A stretch of DNA of 12,588 nt, from contig CADEEU010000068.1 in assembly GCA_902826385.1 (NCBI GenBank), positions 1-12,588 of the forward strand, read 5' to 3'. The notes under the pieces were generated by a model. The model did not search any database. It was not told the origin of the DNA and worked only from the letters and a program-made list of their open reading frames with translations. This document shows positions 5,817-12,588 of this stretch, one piece after another. Origin of the DNA: an uncultured Acidobacteriota bacterium. GTDB lineage: Bacteria; Acidobacteriota; Blastocatellia; Pyrinomonadales; Pyrinomonadaceae. Each line of letters starts with the position of its first letter. Position 1 is the first letter of the stretch. Made by a program: the position numbers and the translations under genes.

Positions 5817-7723
5817 TATTTTTCCGGCCTGCCCTCTCCGTCTACAAAGATTCGCTGCCAAATCTCGAGGTTCATAAGACGAAAGATTCGGGACGTATGA
5901 TTTTCTTTACTCTCGTGTTCCGCCACAAGGTTGCGTACCGACGTTTCGTTGAATATACCACGCGACAAACTGCGCTCGCTCAATAGATATTCCGATACAA
6001 GGTGCCTGAAATCCTGTCTTAACCAATCGCCGAGTGGAACGGGGAACCCCATTTTGGGGCGATCGAGAATTTCCCGCGGCAGAACACCGCGCATTGCTCG
6101 TCTTAATATCCACTTTGTATCTCGACCGCGAAGCTTCATTTTTTCCGGCATTCTAGCAGTAAACTCGACGAGTTTATGGTCCAGAAACGGAACGCGGCTT
6201 TCGATCGACGCCGCCATCGACATCTGGTCCTGCTTCATCAAAAGCTCGTGCAGATAGGTTTTTGTATCTACGTACAAAAGCTTGTCGAGCGTCGATTGCG
6301 CCTCGGTTTCGTTAAGCCACCGATGAAGATTGCCGTAAGGCGATGCACCGGAAATTCTCTCGATTGTGTCGGTGGCAAACAGCCCGTCCTGAAGCTTCTT
6401 GCCGAAGATTGAGAAATTGTCAAAGTAGATGTTTTCAAAATCTGCATCAAGAGACAGAAACGTCCGTTTCAACTTTCGGTTTAGTGCAGAAGGAAGAGCC
6501 GCGACACCGGAACGCACTGCACCGCGAACTAGCTGAGGCGTCAGAGCCTCGTATTTTTCACCGTAATCGAGCAGCGTCAAAGCCTTTCGATATCGGCCGT
6601 ATCCAGCGAGAGTTTCATCGCTTCCTTCGCCGGTCAGCACGACCTTTACATGTTGTTGCGCCAGTTTCGAAACAAAGTACAGCGGCACCGATGCCTCGAA
6701 GCCAAGCGGTTCATCTTCATGCCAGATCAGGTTTGGAAGTTCCGCGAAAAACTGTTCCGGAGTGATGGTGATCTCGTGATGATCGGTCTTAAATTTTCTC
6801 GCAACCAGCCGTGCAAACTCGAACTCGTTCGCCTCACGTTCCTTAAAACCGACAGAAAAGGTTTTGATCGGCGCGTCGACAATCTCCGACATCACGGCGG
6901 CGATAGCGGACGAATCTATTCCGCCGGAAAGGAACATTCCAAGCGGAACGTCGGACATCAGCCGCAGCTCGACGGACTTGCGGAACAGTTCGTACCACTC
7001 TTCGACCGTGTCGGCTTCGTTCGCGACAGGTTGTTTTGGCTCAAACTCGAGGTCCCAATATTTTTCGATCCGAACTTCGCCGTCTTTCCATTTCAGGAAA
7101 TGTCCCGGCAGAAGGCGGCGAACACCTTCGAAAAGCGTTTCGTCATAACTGGTTCCGTGGTTTGCAAGCTGGTCCGGCAACGCCGAATAATTCAGGCAAG
7201 GTTTCACCGCTCCCGCTTCAAGAAGCGCTTTGATTTCCGAAGCAAAGAACAGATTGCCTTCGCCGTCATGGACGTAATAAAGCGGCTTCACACCAAACCG
7301 GTCTCGGGCGATGAAGAGTTCCTGTTTGCCCTTATCCCAGATCGCAAAGGCAAACATTCCTCGAAGTTTGTGAACGCAGGCTGCCCCGAAAGCCTCGTAA
7401 AGATGTAGGATTGTTTCCGTGTCCGAGGTCGATTGATAAGGGTAACCGCGGCTAATCAAATCCTCGCGATGATCGGCGTGGTTATAAACTTCCCCGTTGT
7501 AAACGATTGTGCACGAACGGTCGGCATTGAACATCGGTTGATCGCCAGTCGCGAGATCGACTATCGAAAGTCGTCGATGACCAAGGCCGACGTTGCCATC
7601 GACGAAAAGACCGGCACCATCAGGGCCGCGGTACGAGATGACATCACGCATGCGCGCGACGACGCCTTCATCGACCCGCCGGCCGGTTCTCGGAGAATAT
7701 GCTATGCCGTTGATACCGCACAT
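5816..7723 (-). CDS. asnB: Asparagine synthase (glutamine-hydrolysing)-type amidotransferase, copy 1
   Basis: The protein is 635 residues. The N-terminal Ntn glutaminase domain starts MCGINGIAY, with Cys2 as nucleophile after Met removal. RGPDGAG (32-38), GHRRLSIVDL (48-57), YNGEVYNH (75-82) and SDTET (100-104) complete the glutamine site. The C-terminal ATP-pyrophosphatase domain has VPLGMFLSGGIDSSAIAAV (259-277, PPi loop SGGIDSS 266-272), LTGEGSDETLAGYGRY (363-378), and later KQDQMSMAASIESRVPFLDH and MGFPVPLGDWLR. No key residue is obviously lost. AsnB makes asparagine from aspartate and glutamine with ATP. In polysaccharide loci, relatives of this family are thought to amidate uronic acids or other carboxylated sugars, and the operon favours such a role here without proving it. 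The start lies one codon after the heparinase stop, and the stop overlaps the glycosyltransferase start by 1 nt. Confidence 0.92.
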   Translation of the reverse strand: MCGINGIAYSPRTGRRVDEGVVARMRDVISYRGPDGAGLFVDGNVGLGHRRLSIVDLATGDQPMFNADRSCTIVYNGEVYNHADHREDLISRGYPYQSTSDTETILHLYEAFGAACVHKLRGMFAFAIWDKGKQELFIARDRFGVKPLYYVHDGEGNLFFASEIKALLEAGAVKPCLNYSALPDQLANHGTSYDETLFEGVRRLLPGHFLKWKDGEVRIEKYWDLEFEPKQPVANEADTVEEWYELFRKSVELRLMSDVPLGMFLSGGIDSSAIAAVMSEIVDAPIKTFSVGFKEREANEFEFARLVARKFKTDHHEITITPEQFFAELPNLIWHEDEPLGFEASVPLYFVSKLAQQHVKVVLTGEGSDETLAGYGRYRKALTLLDYGEKYEALTPQLVRGAVRSGVAALPSALNRKLKRTFLSLDADFENIYFDNFSIFGKKLQDGLFATDTIERISGASPYGNLHRWLNETEAQSTLDKLLYVDTKTYLHELLMKQDQMSMAASIESRVPFLDHKLVEFTARMPEKMKLRGRDTKWILRRAMRGVLPREILDRPKMGFPVPLGDWLRQDFRHLVSEYLLSERSLSRGIFNETSVRNLVAEHESKENHTSRIFRLMNLEIWQRIFVDGEGRPEK

Positions 7724-7726
7724 AAT

Positions 7727-9763
7727 TCACGCCGCAATCTCTAGCGAGCTGACTACGGTGAAGTCGCCCTGACCACGTACCGTTAGCAAAAGCTTTGAGC
7801 TGTCAATCAGCTTCCCGTAACGCGGAGAGATGCTCCATGGTTCGATCCGCAGCCTCTGCTCTCCCGCGTCTCCATTTACAGACGTACAAATCGTTACTAG
7901 CGGTTCTTTTTTTTCACGAGATCGAATCACCGCTTTCGAACCGCTTTCAAGTTCTGCTTCGACTTCTTTCGACAAAATGAAATGAAATTCGAATGAGTCG
8001 GGCCGGTCACAGCTGATCGAATCGGACACCGTAATTTTCCAATCTCTATTTACTTCGATCTCGCGTTCATATCGTACGCCGAACCGGAGATAGCCGTCGT
8101 GTTCGCCTCGGAATTTTGTTTCGTCGTTATCCGAACGCCATTCGAGCAGGCGACATTTGGCCGAGCCGTCCCACGAAAATGGCCCGACAGAAATCGATGA
8201 CGACGTCCCGTTGACCGTCATACAGTTGTGTGCAGCAGTGGAGCGAAAACGATCTCTGGCCTCCGAGTCGGTTGTGTAATTGTAAGTGCCGGAATCGACA
8301 AGGACCGGTATTCCCTTAACGGAAAGAACAACCCCGAGCGCGTCGGCATGAGCATGCCCGCCGCTCAGAAAACCATGTTCGCCGCTATCGATACAAAGCC
8401 AATTAGAATCGCGTTTCCAACCGCTGCGAAGGAAATAGAAACCGCTCAGATCGAACGCCTTCGAAGTTTCGACGGGAATCGACACTGAATCGAGAGTGTG
8501 TAAAGCTTCTGCCCCCAAAAGCCAGGTCACTTCAGGCGACGAATCCTGCGGGAGGTGTTTTGATTTGCCATCACCGAACACTGCGGCACCAAGCGAAAGT
8601 GTCGGCCTAAAATCGTCGAATTCGCTTCCATCTAAAAAATGCAGTCGCCCGCCGTCATCGTCTCCGATAAGTGTCGTGCGGCCATCAGGCCGTTCGCAAA
8701 ACTGAAGGAATTCAAGCAATTTTTCCACTTTCCCTGCGATGATTTCGTCATCAGGCAACCCTTCCATTCGCCGAAGCAGTAAAAGGCTTAAATAAAAATC
8801 AGCTGTGTAACGCTGGTACTGCGTTGATTGTTCGACATAACCGCCGTCATCGCGAATCTGCAAGTCTGCGGCATCCTTCAGAATGCGAAATCCGGTTTCT
8901 TTCCACCTTGCAGCATCTCTTGTGTCGCCCCAAAATAACCCAAGAAAATAAAGCCCCAGTGCTTCGCCGGTCAGATGTGTGTTCGGACTTGAGTAGGTCG
9001 AAAGATTATTTTCAAGATGCATTCCGTTCGCATACAAGCTTTTAAGAATGCGAAGAAAAAGATCGGGCTGTAAACTAGGTGACCGGACAAAGAAATTGAT
9101 CGCCCATATCCACGAGATAGAACGGAAGGCAATTTCAAGGCTAGACAGCCAATTCAAACCCATTTTTGGCGGATTGTTCTCGATCCAATCGTCGATGTGC
9201 GATTTGAAAATGTCGAAATACTTTTCGTCTCCGGTAAGCCAATAGGCCTGGCCGAGCGATATGAAGTACTGATGGCGATTCAACTCCCAAATTACCTTTT
9301 TGTCGCCAGTCTGGTCGGCGTCAGTTTCGCTGATCAGTGACCGATGCGTCATCGGTGACCGCTTGCCTGAAACCGGATCGAAATGCCAATCGGGAATCGG
9401 TCGGCCAAAATCCAGCCCCTCGTACCCAAGCACGTCAAAAACTCCCCGGCAGACGCGGTCCGCCCTGCAAATAATTTGTTTCTCTTCCGCAGGAAACCGC
9501 TCACGAATAACCGAAATCGTCGCCGCAGGATCGTGAAAAGACGGATAGAATCGGTCGTTGACAATAGCTCGGAAGTTATCGAGCAATTGCTCCGCCGACG
9601 TAATTCTCTCGGACTCAAAAAGCCCGAACAATTCGTCGTCCGACCGCATCCGAGTACTGCCTAAAACTCCGGCGCGCTCGGCCCAGGCCCCGGCCTTTTG
9701 CCGGCCCCTGTCAGCCAATTCCGCAAAACCGCGGCCCCGAAGTTTTTTGAGTTTCGACAGCAT
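7727..9763 (-). CDS. Heparinase II/III-family protein (putative uronic-acid polysaccharide lyase)
   Basis: The protein is 678 residues. The first ~400 form a helical toroid with the family site NTHLTGEALGLYFLG (261-275; His263 and Glu267 match the catalytic His/Glu of Pedobacter heparinase II). DDGGYVEQSTQYQRYTADFY follows (305-324, supplying the candidate catalytic Tyr). The beta-sandwich part has SGGHAHADALG (467-477, metal-site HxHxD) with VLVDSGTYNY (487-496) and STAAHNCMTVNG (508-519). Members cleave glycosaminoglycan- or alginate-like chains by beta-elimination next to uronic acids. The N-terminus (MLSKLKKLRGRGFAELADRG) is basic and polar with no visible signal peptide, so secretion is not explained. 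Such cassettes often occur in exopolysaccharide clusters with asparagine-synthase-like genes. Both neighbours are such genes, each joined by a 3-nt gap. Substrate is unknown. Confidence 0.9.
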   Translation of the reverse strand: MLSKLKKLRGRGFAELADRGRQKAGAWAERAGVLGSTRMRSDDELFGLFESERITSAEQLLDNFRAIVNDRFYPSFHDPAATISVIRERFPAEEKQIICRADRVCRGVFDVLGYEGLDFGRPIPDWHFDPVSGKRSPMTHRSLISETDADQTGDKKVIWELNRHQYFISLGQAYWLTGDEKYFDIFKSHIDDWIENNPPKMGLNWLSSLEIAFRSISWIWAINFFVRSPSLQPDLFLRILKSLYANGMHLENNLSTYSSPNTHLTGEALGLYFLGLFWGDTRDAARWKETGFRILKDAADLQIRDDGGYVEQSTQYQRYTADFYLSLLLLRRMEGLPDDEIIAGKVEKLLEFLQFCERPDGRTTLIGDDDGGRLHFLDGSEFDDFRPTLSLGAAVFGDGKSKHLPQDSSPEVTWLLGAEALHTLDSVSIPVETSKAFDLSGFYFLRSGWKRDSNWLCIDSGEHGFLSGGHAHADALGVVLSVKGIPVLVDSGTYNYTTDSEARDRFRSTAAHNCMTVNGTSSSISVGPFSWDGSAKCRLLEWRSDNDETKFRGEHDGYLRFGVRYEREIEVNRDWKITVSDSISCDRPDSFEFHFILSKEVEAELESGSKAVIRSREKKEPLVTICTSVNGDAGEQRLRIEPWSISPRYGKLIDSSKLLLTVRGQGDFTVVSSLEIAA

Positions 9764-9766
9764 TTC

Positions 9767-11650
9767 CTACACGTCCATAAACCGGCGGAACCAGTGCTCA
9801 AGCATCCACAAAGCCCAAAGCGCATTCGAATGATCGCGACGTCCGATCGCGTGTTCGTTAAGCAGCACCCCGACGTAATCCCGATTAAAATAACCGCGTT
9901 CCATTGCTCTTTTGTCGGTCAGGTCGTCGTGAATCCGTCTTTTTAACTGGTCGTTGATCCATTCGTTTATCGGAACTCCGAAACCTTGCTTCTCGCGAAA
10001 GAGTATCTCGTCCGGAACGATGCCTTTCATTGCTCGCTTGAAGATATATTTTGTCTCGACGCCTTTCATTTTTAGTCTAGAAGGCATCGCAGCAACTAAC
10101 TCGATCAACTCGTGATCCAGAAGCGGAACGCGAGCCTCCAAGGAATGCGCCATCGTCATCCTGTCTACCTTTGTGAGAATGTCGCCGGGCAGGTAAGTCT
10201 TACTGTCCAAATACAAAAGACGAGCGATCTGGTCATCGGACGACATTTGGTTCCCGTAGTCCGCAAAAACCGATTCCGCGATGCTGGATGATCCGTTCAG
10301 GTCAGATTGCAGCTCAGTCGAGTATAGCGATTTTTTCCTCGGCCCGTTGAATGTCGAAATACTGTCAAGATAACGGCCGATCGGATCGAGCGAAACGTTA
10401 TGGAGGAAGTTCTTCCCTGCCGCCCCGTGCGGCAGAGCGACGCTTAGCCGCTGGAAAACATTCTTTCTGATTGCCAATGGAACGGATGCAAATCCATTGC
10501 GGCTTTGATCGACCACGTACCGGTCGTAGCCCGCAAAAAGCTCATCGCCGCCATCACCGGAAAGCACAACAGTCACATGCTCACTCGCCATCTTCGACAG
10601 CATAAAAGTCGGCAGCGACGATTGGTCCGCAAAAGGTTCATCGAAATGTTCGACAATTTCGCCAATGATGTCGAACAAATTGGGCGTGACTATAAATTCA
10701 TGATGATCGGTTCGGAAATGTTTGGCCGCGACACGCGCAAACTTCAGCTCGTCGAAACTGTCTTCGCGGAAACCGATCGAGAACGTCTTGACTGAACGGG
10801 TCGACAGCCGGGCCATTGTGCCGACAATAGAAGACGAATCGACGCCGCCCGAAAGAAAAGCTCCAAGCGGCACTTCGGATATCAACCTTATCTCAACAGC
10901 CTCACGCAGTTTTTCTCGAAGGGCCTCGGTCCAATCTTCTTCCGAGCGTGACTGATCGACTCGAGAGAGATCGAAATCCCAATACTTTTCAATAGCAACC
11001 CTACCGTTTCGAAACTTTAGAAAATGGCCCGGCGATAGTTTCCTGACGTTTTTGAGAATGCAAAACTCTTCCGGCACGTATCCGAACGACAAATACGCAT
11101 CCATCGCTTTCAGATCAATCTTTTTCCTTAAACCGCCGTGAACTAAAAGCGTCTTGAGCTCCGAGCCGAAAATAAAATCGCCGTGTTCAGTGACTGTATA
11201 ATAAAGGGGCTTCTTTCCCACCCGGTCGCGAGCGATGAAAAGTTCTTCGGTGCTGAAGTTCCAGATCGCAAACGCAAACATTCCGCGAAGCTTTTTCAAA
11301 CAACCTTCGCCAAATTTTTCATACGCTTTTACTATTACTTCAGTGTCTGAGTTTGTCTTGAACGAACAGCCCAAAGCGATGAGTTCTTTTCGAACATCCT
11401 GAAAATTGTAGATCTCGCCGTTAAATACGATCGCAAGATTTCCGTCGTCGCTGAATATCGGCTGTTGGCCCGATTTGATATCAATGATCGACAAGCGCCG
11501 CATGCCGAGAGCCACGCGGTCGCGGACAACGGTGCCTTCCTCGTCAGGTCCGCGATGAACGATGCTGTCGCACATGCGTCTAAGAAGCGCGACGCGCGGC
11601 TCGACCGGCGCATCTTTATCTTTTGTAACGAATCCCGTAATCCCGCACAT
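9767..11650 (-). CDS. asnB: Asparagine synthase (glutamine-hydrolysing)-type amidotransferase, copy 2
   Basis: The protein is 627 residues from ATG at 11648-11650, which exposes MCGITGF with Cys2 as glutaminase nucleophile. The open frame extends to 11884, but that would bury the Cys behind 78 residues and overlap the flippase gene. The glutaminase domain carries HRGPDEEGT (32-40), MRRLSIIDI (50-58; Met replaces the His found in copy 1), FNGEIYNF (76-83) and NSDTEVI (100-106). The synthetase domain carries VPLGAFLSGGVDSSSIVG (260-277, SGGVDSS 267-273), VVLSGDGGDELFAGYDRY (361-378) and KVDRMTMAHSLEARVPLLDH. SGDGGDE, against GEGSDE in copy 1, places it in the branch often annotated as polysaccharide-locus amidotransferases. 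The two copies are clearly diverged, so different substrates are likely. It starts 8 nt after the flippase stop and ends 3 nt before the heparinase-like gene. Confidence 0.92.
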   Translation of the reverse strand: MCGITGFVTKDKDAPVEPRVALLRRMCDSIVHRGPDEEGTVVRDRVALGMRRLSIIDIKSGQQPIFSDDGNLAIVFNGEIYNFQDVRKELIALGCSFKTNSDTEVIVKAYEKFGEGCLKKLRGMFAFAIWNFSTEELFIARDRVGKKPLYYTVTEHGDFIFGSELKTLLVHGGLRKKIDLKAMDAYLSFGYVPEEFCILKNVRKLSPGHFLKFRNGRVAIEKYWDFDLSRVDQSRSEEDWTEALREKLREAVEIRLISEVPLGAFLSGGVDSSSIVGTMARLSTRSVKTFSIGFREDSFDELKFARVAAKHFRTDHHEFIVTPNLFDIIGEIVEHFDEPFADQSSLPTFMLSKMASEHVTVVLSGDGGDELFAGYDRYVVDQSRNGFASVPLAIRKNVFQRLSVALPHGAAGKNFLHNVSLDPIGRYLDSISTFNGPRKKSLYSTELQSDLNGSSSIAESVFADYGNQMSSDDQIARLLYLDSKTYLPGDILTKVDRMTMAHSLEARVPLLDHELIELVAAMPSRLKMKGVETKYIFKRAMKGIVPDEILFREKQGFGVPINEWINDQLKRRIHDDLTDKRAMERGYFNRDYVGVLLNEHAIGRRDHSNALWALWMLEHWFRRFMDV

Positions 11651-11658
11651 TCTAAAAT

Positions 11659-12588
11659 CTAAGCTGCTTTGGTTGCGACGCCACGCACCGACCGCCATCT
11701 TCGTATCGCTTTGAAGACTTTTTCCTTGTCGGCTACTTCGATCGCACCCAGCCAATTGGCCGCGGTCAGATAACTCGCAGCGAAAATCAGTAAACATACC
11801 CCGAGGAAAAAACAACCGCCTATAAAATCTGCCGCTCTTTCCAATCCTGCCACGGTGAGTATCCGCTGACTCAACGAAATACACGCTGACAAAAGCCGTT
11901 CGGCCGTCAGAAAATAAAAAATAAAAAGCATCGCAGCGGCTACCACCGCCGCGACAGCGATCTTCCCGGTCGTCTTGAGCAGTGTGAAATCCGCTATCTT
12001 TGCATCAAGCATCCGCGTCGAGATCAACGCACACGCCAACTTCTCGACCAATATCGCGGCAACAACGATGGAGATCATCTCCATCAAGCCGAACCGACCG
12101 ACACCCACGAAGAAAATCGCAAACAGCACAACGCAAATACCGACCCGCACCTTCAGCAACAAGCGTCCGGCATACGGATAGGCACGCGCGATCGGATCGA
12201 CAACAAGACTAAAAAGCGGCAATGTCAGCAAATTTACACGAAAAATGTCGGCACTCGCCGCGTAGTCCTTCGTAAATAACGTAGTTATAAACTCGTTTGC
12301 GACTATCATCAGATAGGCGAATAGCGGAAAGTAAACGAACGCGAGCTTTTGAGTTGCGTTCGCCGTCATCTCAAGCATTTCACGCTTCCGGCCTTCATCC
12401 TGCATCTGGCTCATCCGCGGAATCATTACGGCACCGACAGATTCGTAAAGCATCGCGATGAGCGGAAGTTGAAAACACCCAACCGAGTAAATCGCAAACT
12501 CCGCCGCGCTAAAACTGTGACTAACAAAATAAATGGGAACGTCAGTTAGCCCGACGTAAAGTAGAACAAACACACCACAAAGCAAAGA
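11659..12588 (-). CDS. Wzx-like oligosaccharide flippase (MOP superfamily), C-terminal part
   Basis: The frame is open to the right edge. The first apparent start, at 12585, is a TTG that reads as internal Leu, so the N-terminus lies outside the window. About 309 residues remain, against ~420-500 for whole flippases. They contain roughly eight hydrophobic segments (about 1-20, 28-50, 80-104, 115-132, 146-162, 166-190, 208-228 and 253-276), then a basic cytosolic tail (KAIRRWRSVRGVATKAA). The stretch FAIYSVGCFQLPLIAMLYESVGAVMIPRMS and the later ASADIFRVNLLTLPLF resemble the middle of PST/Wzx transporters, which flip undecaprenyl-linked repeat units across the inner membrane. Being in an operon with glycan genes supports this. 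MurJ or another MOP exporter is less likely but not excluded from the fragment. Confidence 0.82.
   Translation of the reverse strand, partial: SLLCGVFVLLYVGLTDVPIYFVSHSFSAAEFAIYSVGCFQLPLIAMLYESVGAVMIPRMSQMQDEGRKREMLEMTANATQKLAFVYFPLFAYLMIVANEFITTLFTKDYAASADIFRVNLLTLPLFSLVVDPIARAYPYAGRLLLKVRVGICVVLFAIFFVGVGRFGLMEMISIVVAAILVEKLACALISTRMLDAKIADFTLLKTTGKIAVAAVVAAAMLFIFYFLTAERLLSACISLSQRILTVAGLERAADFIGGCFFLGVCLLIFAASYLTAANWLGAIEVADKEKVFKAIRRWRSVRGVATKAA

Larger units (their letters stand above)
1935..12588 (-). other. Surface-polysaccharide biosynthesis operon, eight genes, 5' end outside the window
   Basis: Eight genes on one strand follow each other with junctions of +8 (flippase to amidotransferase 2), +3, +3, -1 (TAATG overlap), -35, +22 and +1 nt. 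No room exists for internal terminators or ordinary promoters. The functions (flippase, two asparagine-synthase-like amidotransferases, heparinase-like protein, glycosyltransferase, DUF218 protein, methyltransferase, UDP-GlcNAc 2-epimerase) fit a Wzx/Wzy-type capsule, exopolysaccharide or O-antigen locus. The promoter and the remaining assembly genes (polymerase, priming transferase, chain-length control or export) must lie to the right of the window if they exist. A clear intrinsic terminator after the last gene was not found. Confidence 0.8.

Noticed and set aside
5817..5861. N-terminal extension of the glycosyltransferase (15 residues)
   Set aside because: It overlaps the amidotransferase coding end. 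The TAATG overlap with GGAA at 5 nt gives a better start at 5816.
6650..7408. A 252-codon open frame on the plus strand, antisense to amidotransferase 1
   Set aside because: The minus strand encodes a fully conserved AsnB-type protein here. The antisense peptide is Arg/Phe-rich with no recognisable domain and no ribosome site was evident, so it is a codon-bias shadow.
11651..11884. N-terminal extension of amidotransferase 2 (78 residues)
   Set aside because: It would overlap the flippase gene and hide the catalytic Cys2 that must be N-terminal in this enzyme class. The start at 11650 was chosen.

Overview
The window looks like a stretch of an Acidobacteriota chromosome, possibly class Blastocatellia. 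The main clue is the gene tail at the left edge. It encodes the C-terminus of a protein resembling the 'VWFA-related' family that is expanded in that phylum, ending in a GYFAR-type tail. G+C is about half by eye. This taxonomic call is an inference from one partial gene and general style, not a measured result.

Layout. (1) 1-167, + strand: the last 54 codons of the VWFA-related protein. (2) 169-290, + strand: a promoter-like sequence and a complete tRNA-Arg(ACG) with encoded CCA. (3) 314-1795, - strand: a predicted lipoprotein with a right-handed parallel beta-helix (polysaccharide lyase/epimerase-like fold). (4) 1796-1934: a 139-nt gap holding a short array of degenerate 7-bp repeats. (5) 1935-12588, - strand: eight tightly packed genes forming one evident surface-polysaccharide operon, with its 5' end beyond the right edge. 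In transcription order they are a Wzx-like flippase (partial), asparagine-synthase-type amidotransferase 2, a heparinase II/III-family protein, asparagine-synthase-type amidotransferase 1, a GT4-like glycosyltransferase, a YdcF/ElyC-type DUF218 membrane protein, a class I SAM methyltransferase, and a non-hydrolysing UDP-GlcNAc 2-epimerase (WecB type). Gaps run from a 35-nt overlap to 22 nt, so the whole block is probably co-transcribed and translationally coupled.

How the genes may work together (inference). WecB supplies UDP-ManNAc, the glycosyltransferase adds a sugar to a lipid-linked repeat, and the methyltransferase and the two amidotransferases decorate it. The two amidotransferases may convert uronic acids to uronamides rather than make asparagine. 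The flippase exports the lipid-linked unit, and the heparinase-like protein may trim or turn over a uronic-acid-containing chain. The DUF218 protein may act in lipid-carrier handling, and the beta-helix lipoprotein may act on the finished glycan at the cell surface. No polymerase, chain-length regulator, priming transferase or UDP-ManNAc dehydrogenase is visible, so these would have to lie outside the window.

The most distinctive structure is the amidotransferase-heparinase-amidotransferase trio. Both internal junctions have the same geometry (stop, one codon, ATG), which leaves all three genes in a single reading frame. Nothing in the window amounts to a clearly unprecedented system.
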